DNA of 64,000 bases, taken from contig NC_133394.1 of the NCBI RefSeq assembly GCF_047511655.1, forward strand, positions 56,700,501 to 56,764,500, in the 5' to 3' direction. The translations under genes were made by a program, and so were the position numbers. This DNA is from Castor canadensis. Taxonomy: Eukaryota; Chordata; Mammalia; Rodentia; Castoridae. Shown here piece by piece: positions 43,726 through 55,539 of this stretch; position 1 is the first letter of the stretch, and the number at the start of each line of letters is the position of its first letter. Under the pieces are notes generated by a model. The model saw nothing but the letters and a program-made list of their open reading frames with translations, made no database searches and had not been told where the DNA came from.

Positions 43726-44960
43726 AAAACCCTAAAGCTTTTAAAAGAAATATATATAAGAAGAAATTTTGTACGGCAAACTGTCTTAAATAATGTATGG
43801 ATGGCAGTTACCATAAAATAAAAAAAATTGAATGGAGTAGGGAAATAGATTGCCAGGCTGTATTAGGGGCCACTTGAGGTTGGGCTCACTGATCCAAAGT
43901 GACACAAAGGAGCATGGTTTTGTGAGATTTTTTTTTTTTTCAGCTGCTCTAGAGCAAGCATGAAGTAGAGTTGGAGTTCATTCAAACTAGTAACTTTGCA
44001 AGGTAAGTAAGATGAAATGAAGGAGAGGCAGGCATTTAAGGACATTTGTGCCAGCAAGTGATTTTAGTCATTGACAAATCTAATTTAAACCAGGTAAGTA
44101 GGGAATTGTTGATGTGAGGGGAATCTCAGTAAAATGCAGTAAAATCAGATAGTTATAAGACAAGATGAGTCTCAGGATTATTGAGGTCTGGAGTCCTAGA
44201 GTATATTTTGATGTTTCATTTATATGCCTGAGTGTATCAAAAGTTTTTATGATATGAAAGTGAAATTTTCACAAAACTGTTCAAACAATTCACTACATGC
44301 TTTCCATGGCTGTGTAGGCTTCCTTCTTAGTTCTGAACGGCCCTTAGGAAGCTACTCATGAGGAACAGTGTCTCCTGCTGGTCTTTGGATATGTCTCAAA
44401 CTGTGATTCTCCTCAGAACAAATTTAGGTTTTATAAAAACACATGCTGTGGTCATTGTTAAAGGAAAAGCAGAAATCTGAATTGTTTGCTTTTTGATATT
44501 TGACATTCAAAAGATTATGATTGAAAAATATTATTCAAAGATTCATAAACTCTTAGAGTTGAAGTTTATATTCTCTCTTAGCTTTACTACTTTAAGTAAA
44601 AGAGAGTCATACCTCACAAGGCAGGCAATTTTATTTAAAATCGATGGCTTTTCAATTAGAGAGTGCCTTGTTTAAAAATTCTTTTAATTAAAAAATCTTT
44701 GTCTCACAACTGTTCATTTTAGATGTGAATTCCAAAATATGAAGTAAGTCAAGCTGATCTTGGACCTCCCTTTAAACTGCACTGTTTTTTCTTTATAATA
44801 AAATTAATTAGTATTATTATACTGAATCATTGCACTAACTATACTTAATGGAAACTATAGCCTACAAAAGCAGGGACTGTATCTTGTTTTTTGTTCTATG
44901 TAGCATTTAAACCGTGAATCACACTGAGTAAAATTCCAAGTTTTTATTTTATTATCTGCA
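43726..44960. other. BBS12 intron, 3' part, nothing recognised
   Basis: A T-run at 43927-43941; otherwise AT-rich and unassigned up to the BBS12 acceptor. Confidence 0.45.
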
Positions 44961-44961
44961 G
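44940..44961 (+). promoter_or_regulatory. BBS12: Splice acceptor before the BBS12 coding exon
   Basis: T-rich tract followed by 'attatctgcag', with exon sequence starting gtgatgattc. It explains why the coding exon has only a few bases of 5' UTR. Confidence 0.8.
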
Positions 44962-44971
44962 GTGATGATTC

Positions 44972-47101
44972 ATGGTGATGGCTTGCAGGGTCATAAACAA
45001 AAGAAGGCACGTGGGACTTCAACAACTCTCATCATTCGCAGAAACAGGAAGAACTTTCCTAGGCCCAGTGAAAGCATCCAAATTTATTATAGACGAAGAG
45101 TGTCATGAAAGTGTGTTAATCAGTTCAACAGTGAGGCTTCTTCAGAGTCTGGATTTAACTAGTGCATCGGGGCAACTTCTCAATGAAGCAATTCAAGCAC
45201 AAAATGACACATACAGAACTGGAACCAGTACTCTCTTGTTTCTTGTTGGTGCATGGAGCAGTGCTGTTGAAGAATGTCTCCATCTGGGTGTCCCTATTTC
45301 AATAATAGTGGCAGTGATGTCAGAAGGCCTGAACTTGTGTGGTGAAGAGGTAGTTGCCCTTCAAGTACCCATCCACAATATATTTGGCCAGGTGGACAAC
45401 AGAAAGACACTTTCTGGACTTGAAACAGCTAGTGTCTGTTTGTGTCCTTTTCTACAATTCCCTTCAGGTACTGCTTTGATAAGGGAAGAGCATGATCTCA
45501 AAGATGTTGCTTCTCAATCATTGCCCATTTACAATCTTCCTGAGAGGCCTGTTAAATCACCTAAATTCTTCAAACCTCAGGCTATGATTGATGCAAACAA
45601 AATCACATCACAAACTCTGAAAAACAGTCTGTGTACAGATGTCTGCTGCAGAAAGTCAATACTAACCTACAGTCGGCATTTTAATAGGACAGCTAATAAC
45701 CAAAGCATGAGCAAACCACATGAATTTGTAGCACAACATGGCTTAGTTTCTCCCAGAACTTACAGATGTGATGATTTGGAAGAGCTGGCAGTGGGCTTGA
45801 ATCATGGAGACCACAGCAGCATGGAACTAGTAGAAGCAGCAGTGCGACTGCAGTATCAGAATGCATGCATTCAGCAAGGCAGCTATACAGGGCCATTTGT
45901 GTTTGACATTTCAAGACTCTTCACTTGCTGTCTACCAGGCTTACCTGAAACTTTTTCTTGTGTCTGTCCAGGATATATCACTGTTGTACCGATATCTAGT
46001 GCTGCTGTGATCAAGGAATTGCAGAGTCAGCCTGTCCGGGTAGTTCTCATTGAGGGTGACCTCACAGAGAGTTATCGCCACCTGGGATTTAACAAGTCTA
46101 CAAATATTAAGATAGTATTAGATAGCACAGAACTTCAAGAAGAGAGCTCAGAAGAGTTCTGGACAAGTTGCGTATTACAGGTGTTAGCACAGTTCGATGT
46201 GAACCTTGTCCTGGTACAAGGAAATGTGTCTGAACGCTTAACTGAGAAATGCATGGACAGTAAACGGCTGGTGGTCGGGTTGGTGAATGGCAGTGTGATG
46301 CAGGCGTTTGCAGAGGCTACGGGAGCAGTGCAAGTGGCCTATATTACACAAGTGAATGAAAACTGTGTGGGCAGTGGGGTCGTTGTGACCTTGTGGAGAA
46401 GTCCCTTGGGTGTTGTAGATAGGAACAGAATGGCAATCTTGTTAAAAACAGAAGGAATTAATTTGATTACAGCTGTGCTCACTAGTCCAGTCACTGCACA
46501 GATGCAGACAAAAGAAGACAGGTTCTGGTCTTGTGCATATCGTTTGTATTACGCTCTAAAAGAGGAAAAGGTCTTCCTTGGAGGTGGTGCAGTTGAACTG
46601 TTGTGCCTTAGCCATCTTCAAATTCTTGCTGAGCAGTGTCTGACAAAAGGAAATGATGCCTGTTCGGGATGGCTTCATAACAGTTCTTCTTGGATGGCCT
46701 CATCTCTCCCAGTGTACAGACCAACTGTGCTTAAATGCCTGGCAAGTGGATGGCACAAATACCTTTCCGCTCTCATATGTAACACTGCTGGTTATTCATC
46801 AGCTTTTGAAGCCAACACGTTCATTCAACATCATCTACAAAATGCCACAGACTCTGGCTCTCCCTCATCTTATATCTTGAATGAATATAGTAAACTAAAT
46901 AGTGGGATTTTTAACTCAGTTATTTCAGATAAACTGGAGCAGGTTCCAAGAGTTTATGATGTTGTTACACCAAAGATTGAGGCATGGCGCAGAGCACTGG
47001 ATTTAGTACTCTTAGTACTTCAAACAGACAGTGAAATTATTACCGGACTTGGACACACACAAATAAATTCACAGGAATCACAGGGTTTTTTATTTTTATA
47101 G
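44972..47101 (+). CDS. BBS12: BBS12, chaperonin-like BBSome assembly protein
   Basis: BBS12 is a vertebrate-specific relative of group II (CCT/TCP1) chaperonins. With MKKS and BBS10 it helps load BBS subunits for assembly of the BBSome, which moves membrane proteins in cilia. Loss in human causes Bardet-Biedl syndrome. The 709-codon frame lies in one exon, close to the human length (710). It opens [20 protein letters not shown] and ends in a TGFLFL-like tail (QGFLFL). The equatorial region near residues 78-92 ([15 protein letters not shown]) replaces the GDGTT ATPase motif of CCTs, so ATP hydrolysis is doubtful. The VFLGGGAVE motif at about 533-541 and the C-terminal [20 protein letters not shown] (about 666-685) match the chaperonin equatorial domain. 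The start was chosen because ATG at 44972 is 10 bases after the acceptor and gives the family N-terminus; ATG at 44978 has a better context (gtgATGg). Confidence 0.97.
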   Translation: MVMACRVINKRRHVGLQQLSSFAETGRTFLGPVKASKFIIDEECHESVLISSTVRLLQSLDLTSASGQLLNEAIQAQNDTYRTGTSTLLFLVGAWSSAVEECLHLGVPISIIVAVMSEGLNLCGEEVVALQVPIHNIFGQVDNRKTLSGLETASVCLCPFLQFPSGTALIREEHDLKDVASQSLPIYNLPERPVKSPKFFKPQAMIDANKITSQTLKNSLCTDVCCRKSILTYSRHFNRTANNQSMSKPHEFVAQHGLVSPRTYRCDDLEELAVGLNHGDHSSMELVEAAVRLQYQNACIQQGSYTGPFVFDISRLFTCCLPGLPETFSCVCPGYITVVPISSAAVIKELQSQPVRVVLIEGDLTESYRHLGFNKSTNIKIVLDSTELQEESSEEFWTSCVLQVLAQFDVNLVLVQGNVSERLTEKCMDSKRLVVGLVNGSVMQAFAEATGAVQVAYITQVNENCVGSGVVVTLWRSPLGVVDRNRMAILLKTEGINLITAVLTSPVTAQMQTKEDRFWSCAYRLYYALKEEKVFLGGGAVELLCLSHLQILAEQCLTKGNDACSGWLHNSSSWMASSLPVYRPTVLKCLASGWHKYLSALICNTAGYSSAFEANTFIQHHLQNATDSGSPSSYILNEYSKLNSGIFNSVISDKLEQVPRVYDVVTPKIEAWRRALDLVLLVLQTDSEIITGLGHTQINSQESQGFLFL

Positions 47102-47750
47102 TGTTGTTGGTTCTTTGGAAAATTATCTTTTGTAATATATTATGCCAATAATACATTTATTAATAGAGCAGTCATAGTGCCTAAAATGCTAGCAGTTGCC
47201 AAGAAAAAAAAAATTGGTGTCTGTCAATAACTACAGTCTCTGTTATCTAACATAGTAGCCTGTTAGTGCTATTCATGAGATGCTACAGAGTACACAAGAC
47301 ACCTGGGGTAGAGGCCACGGGATTGTTACTCACATCAAAACCTGTATTCAGAACTCTGGTGGTTTGTTATTTCTCTTTAAACCCTATGGGAACAGTGCAA
47401 AGGACCAATGATAGGAGCCTGCACACAGGTTGTGTTGTAGGAGAAAAACAGCTTGAGATGCTCACTGCTTTTATAATCAGAAACAATCCTGCTTGTTTGT
47501 GCAACTGGAGTTATCACATATGTTAAGGTTGCTAAATGTAAACAAGCCTGAAATATGGATTGGGTAAAGAAAAGTCAAGTCCTTGCATTCTTGACATCTA
47601 CAATAAGTATGCAGAGATGCTGAAAGTCCATAGCAGATAGTCTGTTGCATCAGTCCAGGTCATTTTGTACCAGGTTGGGGTTGGTAGGAGACTTAGTGGA
47701 CTAATCTGGGTGAATAAGATCATTAAAAATAAATGTAATCTTCAGACTAG
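47102..47750 (+). other. BBS12: BBS12 3' UTR (inferred)
   Basis: Sequence after the TAG stop is AT-rich with no repeat until a canonical AATAAA at 47729-47734, which is the best poly(A) candidate. Earlier use of a variant signal is possible. Confidence 0.5.
47729..47734 (+). terminator. BBS12: Candidate BBS12 poly(A) signal
   Basis: AATAAA about 630 bases after the stop codon. A G/T-rich element downstream is not obvious, so confidence is limited. Confidence 0.4.
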
Positions 47751-48043
47751 GTCCACTGACCTCTAGGAAATACAGAGTAGAAAAATATTTCCAACCAGAC
47801 TTGACTCTGGTAAGCAAAGAAAGGCTACACAGGAAGGCTGTATTGTCCTTCATTAATGTCAGCAGAGAACCTTGGAGTCATGAAGATGAGAAATTGACAC
47901 TGGCCCATCCCCACCTCCTCCACATGAGTCCTCTCCTCGTGATCCACAGGGACAAAAGTCTGCACATGGATTGAACTTGGGGAAGAAAGAGAAGCCATTT
48001 AACATCAAGAGAAGAGATTTTACGTAATGGAGGCAGACCTAAA

Positions 48044-48465
48044 GACTCTCTTAGTTCTTTTATGCAGCTATAACAAAATACCACAGACTGGGTAATTTTT
48101 ATCATTTACCTTTCATTATTATTATTACTTTTGGCAGTAATAATGGCACTCTACCATTTGAGCCATTCTTCCAGCCAAGACTGGGTAAGTTTAAAGAAAT
48201 GTATTATCTCACAGTTATGGAGGCTGGGAAGGTCTAAGATCAAGGTACCACTATCAGGCATGGGTCTTTACAGTGTCCACATGGTGGAAGGTAGAAAGCC
48301 AAGAAAACAAACCCCCCTCTAGTGAGCCCTTTTGTCATGGCATTAGTCCATTCCTGCACACCTCCTAAAAGGCCCCAACTTCTGACATTTGCATTAGGGA
48401 TTAAGATTCCAGCACATGAATTTTTGGAGGAGAGCAGAAACATTCAGCTATATAGCACAAACCAA
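48044..48465 (-). mobile_element. MaLR LTR, minus strand, split by a SINE
   Basis: 'tcttagttcttttatgcagctataacaaaataccacagactgggtaa', then after the SINE 'aagaaatgtattatctcacagttatggaggctgggaagg', 'ggtgtccacatggtgg'-type and 'gggattaagattccagcacatgaattttt' are reversed MST/MLT LTR landmarks. Confidence 0.82.
48096..48177 (-). mobile_element. ID-type SINE, minus strand, with 11-bp duplication
   Basis: 'ttttggcagtaataatggcactctaccatttgagccattcttccagcc' is a reversed ID copy. agactgggtaa occurs at 48085-48095 and 48178-48188, flanking it inside the MaLR LTR. Confidence 0.85.
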
Positions 48466-49695
48466 GTAATATTCCAACTGATAGTGGAAACTCACCAGGA
48501 AAAAAAAATGTAGCCACACCGTAGGTAAAAATTATGTTTAAAAGTGACTTAAAAGACTCATTGAAGTTTTTGAAAGAACAACACAAGTCAAAACTGAAGG
48601 TATCAGAAATTAGATGCTGAACAACAGGTCATAAAATGAGAATTCATACAACTCAGAAGTAGTAGGGGTGTTGGCAAGAAGCACATGGTTTAACTCACAG
48701 TAGAACAAATAGTAACGATAGGTGTCACAGAGGATACAATGAAGGGGAGTTAAGTTCCATTCCCAGGAGCCCAGTGAAGGAATTTGTTCCTTCACAGCAT
48801 CTGCTAAAATTCTGTAATAGAGATCTGCGTTATACCATTGTTTTAAAAATGATTGCTCAAATAGTCAAACTTTGCAAAGGATGGCTTTACATAGGAAAGC
48901 CTGAGCCAATCAATATGGAGTCATCTTCTCCATATTCAAAGCTTTTAAGTGTAGAGGTGGTTCTTGGCTCAGTAGTTCATACCACTGTTCTGTTCTAGAA
49001 GGATCAGTTGAGTAAGGAAAGGCTATGGTGGATCAGAGAAGTCCCAGGTCTCACAGGGTTGAAGTACCTTGATGTCAACATCAAGTAGCAGGATAGATGT
49101 GATCATAGCTTTGCAGGCCTACAAACTCTTGTTCAGATAGCAGGAGGTAATCATTAGAAGAACTAACTCATACTAACCAAACAGAGAATTGTGTAAATCA
49201 AGATGCTATTTCATATTTATAGCATAACTACCATAAAGACCAGAATACTCATGTGACCTGAGTCAAGAGCTTCTGTGTAGGAAAGTCCCTGGGAAGCTAG
49301 AAAGATTATTTGAGGCTGGAATTAAAGCCAAGGAATTCGTTTGATCCCAGCCACTAGTCTGACACCCTCTCTTCAGGAATTCCATTAGGCAAAAAAGAGA
49401 ACTCTGCTAACTTTCCTGTTGCACACTCTATTCAGATACAGTCTTATTTCAGACTTGTGATTTCAGATCACATCCCGTGGCTCCTTTGAATGATACTACT
49501 TTGGAAGTCACCTTCCCTTCAGTTGCATCTTGTAATAACTACATTTACTCATTTCATGATATTTATATAGCTTCCCAGAGCATAGTCTTGTCTTCAGGCT
49601 CTGGGAGCAATGAACTGTAATCTCCCAAGGGCCAACTGTAGGTTCTCTTCAGTGACAAAATGATGCCAGGAAGTTACCAGCTTCCAAGACACACA
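48466..49695. other. Intergenic, nothing recognised
   Basis: About 1.2 kb without a recognised repeat or exon; frames up to 74 codons have no known domain. Confidence 0.4.
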
Positions 49696-49699
49696 GAGT

Positions 49700-49880
49700 C
49701 AAATAAGCCCTGGACTTAAAATTAGGAGTTCTTTGTTCAGGTCTCATCTTGGGTAAACCCCTTAACCTCCCTTAAATATTTTTGTCTGTAAAATACACTC
49801 TTAAAGCAGCTTTGAGATTTAAATGGTACATATTATGATAAACCTAACTCACATATTAGCTGTGTGCAAATATCTAGGTG
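49700..49880 (+). mobile_element. MIR SINE
   Basis: 'ccctggacttaaaattaggagttctttgttcaggtctcatcttgggtaaaccccttaacctccc...tgtctgtaaaatac' and 'gagatttaaatggtacatat' follow the MIR order. Confidence 0.78.
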
Positions 49881-50382
49881 AATCAAGCATTTGGAAGATT
49901 TCTGTTTCTTACCTAGCATAATTTTAGTGATTCTTCTTTGCCACCTCCTCTTTTCCCCCATACTGGCCTGCTTTGGTAGAAATACTGTCTCATGGAAAAA
50001 AAAAAGTGTGCCTACTTGGGAGATAAGACCAATAGGATTGCACAGTGCTAGGCAAGATGTATCTCATTTCACAAGGTGGCTGGTAGAGATAAGAACCAGT
50101 AGAGGAAAAGGACAATAATAGCAAGTTTGTATAGCATTTCATCCTTGAAAAGAGTTACCCTAGTAACTAGTAGCCCACTCCACTCAAGGAGTAACAGACT
50201 ACTCTTTCCCAGGTAGGTTTGCCGGCCTAGCCCAGGCTAGGGAAACTAAATCAGAAACAGCTGAGTATTAACTCAACCTTCATCAGCCTCTGGAGAGCCT
50301 TTGCCATCTATTACCAATCCTGCTGCCCAGTTCTTGCTGTGGTTATCACCTGCTTTACTTCAGTATTGTGTTTACAAAGAGC

Positions 50383-50525
50383 AATCATTCTTAACCCTGA
50401 CTTCCTAAAAGAACGTCTGGGACCTTTTAAGAACTACTTATGCTCTGACAGCATTGGCAGGTCAGAGTGCCCAGCCTTTGTTTTTTTTAACTCCCTTGGT
50501 GATTGAAATGTACCATCAGAGTTGA
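50383..50525 (+). mobile_element. hAT-Charlie MITE (MER5-like)
   Basis: Starts 'atcattcttaaccctgacttcc', contains 'gtctgggaccttttaagaactact' and ends 'ttgagaacaaggg', i.e. diverged inverted ends of the MER5 type. Confidence 0.68.
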
Positions 50526-50558
50526 GAACAAGGGCCATAAGGGAAGCTGTTTCTCTTG

Positions 50559-50702
50559 CTCAGTGGCTCTCAATCCCAGAGTGTACTTCCATGTCCTCTG
50601 TGAAACTTTTACACAGGTGGGATCCCTGGGGCCTAAGTATCTGTATTTAAAGGTCACCACATGACTCCACTGTGTACCCAGGACTGATAATCACCACTTG
50701 GG
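50559..50702 (+). mobile_element. hAT-Charlie MITE (MER5-like)
   Basis: 'cagtggctctcaatcccagagtg', 'gggatccctggggcctaagtatctg' and the end 'gataatcaccactt' mark a second copy in the same orientation. Confidence 0.72.
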
Positions 50703-51029
50703 AAAGTAGAATAAGAGATGAATGACCTTTAAATGCAAAGTATTGCATCCTTCCCTGAAAACTACCCACTTGCTTGTGCAAAAATACTCATTTGCAACTG
50801 CAAAAAATCTGAAAACCCATGCAGTTAGTCCCAGCCTGAGGACAACAGTGTAGGAAAAAGCACACTGATAAGGAAGTGTAACAAATCTCCATGTGTTATT
50901 TTATTGAAACAATTTGAATTCCTAAAAAATCAGCTTTAACTCAGCAGTCATTCAAAAAAGCAGCAGTGCATGCAACAGCCAACCACAGCTATGGCTACAG
51001 AGACAGCACTTTCTCCTGTGGCACTTGGG

Positions 51030-51145
51030 AACAGTTCACTTCATTTCCACAGCCTTCTGGGAGGCAGGTGCTTTTATTATCTTAGCTTGCAGATAAACTG
51101 AGACACACAAGTTGTCTTTCCAAAAGTTTACTATCTTGTGCAGAG
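51030..51145 (+). mobile_element. MIR/L2 tail fragment
   Basis: 'ttccacagccttctgggaggcaggtgcttttattatcttagcttgcagataaactgagacacacaagttgtc' matches the 'lowering count and bar' core shared by MIR and L2 tails. Confidence 0.6.
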
Positions 51146-51164
51146 GTTAGGAAGATGTGCCCAA

Positions 51165-51600
51165 GATGGTGTACAGTCAACTGGGAGGTTCAAGAGATTC
51201 TGTTGTAAGAATCTCAATTTGAGATAAGAGACACTGAGGCAAGGACTCAGCCGATTCATGTTCAAAGGCTGATCCCCGAAAACAAAGAGGTCTCACCTTA
51301 TATACACTTGCAAGCAGGTTACAGAAGCTAAAAGCAAAGTTCAACCCACATATGGCTGCATGTGACTTCATTGGCTATTTCATTCCCCCCAGTGCTATGT
51401 GACCTTCATGTTTCAATTCTTTAAGTTTTATCTCTCTGCTATGTCATCCCTTCCTCCTGCCTATCTCTTTCTCTTGTCCTCCTCCCTACTGCAACCCTAC
51501 TGGTGGCCAGTGGTCTCTAAAGAGCGGCAGGACCCAGCCAGATGGGCCATTGGTATGCAGGAGGGATATGTTAGAACTTCTGCTTACTTTAAACTTATTC
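51165..51600 (-). mobile_element. Solo LTR of an endogenous retrovirus, minus strand
   Basis: On the minus strand there is a TATA box (tatataa, 51298-51304) after 'ttgcaagtg', followed by 'ggtgagacctctttgttttcggggatcagcc' and 'ctcaaattgagattcttacaacagaatctcttg', an R-U5-like run. No internal coding sequence is attached. The class looks betaretrovirus-like (ERVK), by eye only. Outer boundaries are approximate. Confidence 0.6.
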
Positions 51601-52009
51601 TGTCATTCAGATGTTCTCTTATATTAAGTAATTACCTATCCTATTAGCTTGCTAGGGCATATATATATATTTATAAGTAAATAAATTTTCCCCATTGGGG
51701 TACATGATCAAAAATTTGAACACCCTTCTATAGGAGCTAATCTGTGTACAAATAACACAAGCACACAAGTCTGCATGTGGTAGCGTATGAACTGTGTTGA
51801 TAAAGCAGGAAGTAATGTAGCAGATGTTAAAGCATGACAAATGGATTTTTCTACCTTCTGAAATAAAAATCTTGAAATTTAAAAATGATATATTTTACAG
51901 AAATATTCTCAAAATCTATGGTTTTCATGTGAGTTTTTAAAAATCTGTTTCCTTTGTTATTTTAAAGTGAATATTCACCTGGGGCCACTTATAGATTATC
52001 ATGGAGCTT

Positions 52010-52100
52010 TTTATTTAGTTTGTTATTGTGCTGAGAATGAAACTAGAGATTCGTACTCGTTATGCACGTGCTCTACCACTGAGCCACATGGCCAGCAATG
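52010..52100 (-). mobile_element. ID-type SINE, minus strand
   Basis: 'attgtgctgagaatgaaactagagattcgtactcgttatgcacgtgctctaccactgagccacatggccagc'. Confidence 0.8.
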
Positions 52101-52149
52101 TGTGAGTGTTTTAAACAGCTTAGATCTTTATTTAGAGTAGAATTTTATT

Positions 52150-52262
52150 TTACTTTTTTGAGACAGGCTTTCACTATGTAGCCAAGGCCTGGAACTTGCA
52201 GTCCTGCCTCTGCCCTCCTGAGTGCTGGGATTGCAGGTGTGAACCACCACACCAGCTGGAGG
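52150..52262 (-). mobile_element. B1-type SINE, minus strand
   Basis: 'ttttgagacaggctttcactatgtagccaaggcctggaacttgcagtcc...gagtgctgggattgcaggtgtgaaccaccacaccagc'. Confidence 0.88.
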
Positions 52263-52639
52263 AGAACATTATTAACTGTTTTGGATTGACTCCTCCCTGT
52301 TTTGCAAGCAGCGGGGATGCCAAATTGCTAATGCTATTTGTGTCTTTATTTCCAGGCTTTTATTTCATATTGCACAAGCTCTTGCTTTGCATGATTTCTA
52401 CTTGAAGTAGAATCTGATTGCATGTTCTGGCACCTCCCTGCGTCTAAGTACTTTTATTTATTGCCTCACAGTCAGGCCCCATTCTTTTTTGTCCTTAACT
52501 ATGGACTGCTTTTTTCTCTTTACCTATTCACATTTTCATCCTAAGATTTCTTTTAACACATTCACCCTTTAATACTTTCCATTATTCTTCAAGACAGTTT
52601 TAAAGGAAACTCTAGATCCCTTTCTGTTTTATTCCCATG

Positions 52640-53400
52640 TACCAATGTAACCATTGTTAATATTTGGAGTTTGGCTTTCCTAGGCTCCTTTGTGTGGTTG
52701 TGGATATAGATATGTTTTTAGAATCCAAGAGTAGGATCATCAAACATACTGTCATGTAATCGTTTTATTAAGTATCAATATATTAAGTAATATCTTCAAT
52801 ATCATGAAGTAGTCCAGTAAAATCCTGCCACTGGTATTGTCCCAGCATAAGGACCTGCTAGCATTTATTTACCCCATACCTTATCAGACATTTAGGTCAA
52901 TTCCACCTTGAGAGAGATTATAAACAAGGCTTTTATAAATGTCTTTGTAGCTGAATTTTTCCTCTTCATAATGTTTCCTTTGAATAAATTCTTAGAAATG
53001 GATTCTGAATGAACAAGATTTTCTGAGGTATTTATACCAAAGTATTCTTCAAACAGCTCTATGAAAGAAAGAAATTTTTTTTATTGTTAGTGTGGAAGAA
53101 AACTGATTTTTCTGTTTTTAAAAATATGTAAAATGTCTGCATTTCTTCCTTAGGTATTGTGACTAGAAAGGCCTTCCTAAGTTTAAGACTTTGTCACAAT
53201 CATCTATACAGATTGTTATTTCTTCTGTGGTCTTGTTTATCTTTTACATTTAAATGTTTAATCCACTGGAATTCATTTTAGTAGCCTATATGAGTTAAGA
53301 CTCTGAATGTCTCCAAATGGTTATCCAGTTGTTCAACATCATTAGAAGGTTTACATTGCCCATTCAGAAAATTCTTAGCAGTGAGGAGGAAATACCAGCA
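52640..53400 (-). mobile_element. Ancient L1 3' region, minus strand
   Basis: Antisense L1 landmarks: 'ttgtggatatagatatgttttt', 'aaggcttttataaatgtctttgtagctg', 'gaataaattcttagaaatggattctgaatg' and 'ctccaaatggttatccagttgttcaacatc'. Confidence 0.65.
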
Positions 53401-53840
53401 GTAAACGAGATACCATATCATGTTGGAGTTGCGAAGAAACGTTGTCACAAGCCTTTCTAATTAGATTCATACTGTTCATCCTATCATTTTTTTCTGTCAC
53501 CTACTAATGAAAAAAGAATATAATAGAAACTTGTACTAAAAATGTTGAAAACTAAGGCAATATCCCTTTTTACAAAAGTCTTCTGTGTTAAGAGTTACTC
53601 CCTAAAGAAGTGTTTTAAAACACTTTTGCTTCATTTCATCAAAGCTGTGCTCTGAAAAAACTAAAGATGTCGTCTTTCCTTTGACCTGTAGGTGGCAAAC
53701 TTCCACTTCCTGTGGTCTCAAATTTTGACCAGGACGTTCAAAGCCCACAAAATAGGATTATTTTCGTGCACGTTAGCATATGTCTGCAAGTAAGGGGATT
53801 TGAAGGGAAGGGAGCTTTTGGGGCACTTCCTTTTGTATTG
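53401..53840. other. Intergenic, nothing recognised
   Basis: Includes 'ctttcctttgacctgtaggtggcaaacttccacttcctgtgg' near 53670-53715, not assignable to a repeat. No gene seen. Confidence 0.35.
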
Positions 53841-53844
53841 CTGT

Positions 53845-53990
53845 ATACTCTAAGCTAGGCAATGTAGACGTGGCTCTACGCGTCCTGGCTCTGCAGTTAA
53901 CTCAGCTGCTGTCTTTGGAAAGTGATCTAAGTTCTCTTGTCACTAAGTTGGATGAAATCATTCTTACCAAACTTCCCAGCTCTAAATTCT
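53845..53990 (+). mobile_element. MIR fragment
   Basis: 'cgcgtcctggctctgcagttaactcagctgctgtctttggaaagtgatctaagttctcttgtcac' follows the MIR core. Diverged. Confidence 0.55.
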
Positions 53991-54124
53991 GTGATTTCGT
54001 TGCCAGTTTATATCCCTGACAGATTTTGAGTGACGGTGAAGCCCATTTGAAAGGGAGGAAAATACCAAATAACAGCTTCTTAAAACATAATAAGGCCAGA
54101 TTTGAAAATTTATTACCTGACCTA

Positions 54125-54230
54125 CAATGTGAATGTACTTAATGTTACTGAACGATACACTTAAAAATGTAGGTAAGATGGTAAATTTTGTTATGTATAT
54201 TGACACATTTTTTAAAAAAAATTAAGTAAT
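54125..54230 (+). mobile_element. Old L1 3' terminus
   Basis: 'aatgttactgaacgatacacttaaaaatg...gatggtaaattttgttatgtatattgacaca' is the typical 3' end of old L1 copies, followed by A-rich sequence. Confidence 0.68.
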
Positions 54231-54547
54231 AAAGTTTATTACCAGAAATTCATTGTGACATGTTTTATAACCTTGAAATTTCAAAAATTGATCAATTATA
54301 GATTCAGACCATCATTATAATGACTTAATTTGTGGAAGCCAAAAGTAATACAATGGTGAATGAAATAACTTTTTGAAAGATGGAAACAAACTAGATCAGT
54401 CATATAATTACAATGGGTTCAATTACAAGTTACATATAAAATATAAATTTCTAGAAAGCAGAACATAAAACTATAAAACTGAAATGAGAATAGCATATTT
54501 ATCTCTTTTGTCATGGGAAAATAAATTAATGGCTATTAAAAAAAAGA

Positions 54548-54620
54548 ACCCATTGAGCTCAAATAGTAGAGCCTCCGCCTAGCAACCTGAATTCAAACCC
54601 TAGTATCACCAAAAAATAAA
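54548..54620 (+). mobile_element. ID-type SINE
   Basis: 'cccattgagctcaaatagtagagcctccgcctagcaacctgaattcaaaccctagtatcacc' and an A-rich tail. Confidence 0.82.
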
Positions 54621-55535
54621 GTCATTGAATACAAAGTACATATTTCCATATCATAAGCATACAAACATTTTCAGACAAGAGGACAGTTATAAGAAGCTTA
54701 CTGTTTTAAATATGTAAATATGCATCAGATGGGGTCAACCTCAGCTCACAATATACATGACTTTACTCAAAGTCATGTATAATAATCAAAAGTCCTGCTC
54801 AGAATTTTATTATGCTGTTCAAACATGTAAACACACACATCCTTTTGTTTCTCTCTCTCATTAGTGTGACTTTTTTTCTGTGCTGTGAATCCAACCCAGA
54901 GCCTTGTGACATTGGCATGTTTTTTTGTTTGTATGTTTTTTGCTTTTTGCTTTCTTCCCATCACCCTTTATGTCCTCAATCTTAGAGTGTATAACTAATC
55001 ATCTATATCAGGTACTTTATGACTTTGTTTTTACTTTTTTATATTACTTAGTAGAGATTTGAGTAAGTTATAGAGGGGATAGATTCCAAATGTAAATTAC
55101 TGACCTTTCACTTTCTTTTCTTGCTTTCTTCTCTCTTTCCTCCCTCTCTCTTAGTCAATAAAATCATCCCTAGTCTCAAGGTGAGCTGCCCTTCTTCCAT
55201 TCACCCTCTACCACAAACTCCCTTTCCAAAAAGGACAGGGCAGCTCTCCCTTCTTGAGAAACATACTAGTAAATAAGTTTTTCCATCTTGTTTCATCTGT
55301 AAGTTTGGCATTTAACTTCTACTTAGTGATAACAAAGGAGAAATTATTTACACAGCAGACATGGGGAAATGCATGACTTTGCTCCTGTAATGCAAAATAG
55401 AGCAAAGCACTTTAAAACAGCCATAGAACCAGTTAGAAAATACATAAAGATAAGGCTCGGTGAGCACTGGGAAAGCACACATGCACACATGCTGCTGGGA
55501 AATGCAGGCTGACTCACTTCACATTGTTCTTGTGA
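54621..55535. other. Intergenic, nothing recognised apart from an ID remnant
   Basis: A reversed ID remnant may lie at about 54870-54920 ('ctgtgctgtgaatccaacccagagccttgtgac'). The rest is unassigned. Confidence 0.4.
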
Positions 55536-55539
55536 AAAA

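Larger units (their letters stand above)
35033..44961 (+). other. BBS12: BBS12 intron 1, about 9.9 kb
   Basis: Runs from the inferred donor near 35033 to the acceptor 'ttattatctgcag' ending at 44961, with a preceding T-rich tract ('tttttattttattatctgcag'). It holds the L1 pair, the tandem duplication and the ancient L1 described separately. The donor side is inferred. Confidence 0.6.

Noticed and set aside
45693-45914. Minus-strand frame opposite BBS12
   Set aside because: Shadow of the BBS12 coding sequence; no domain.
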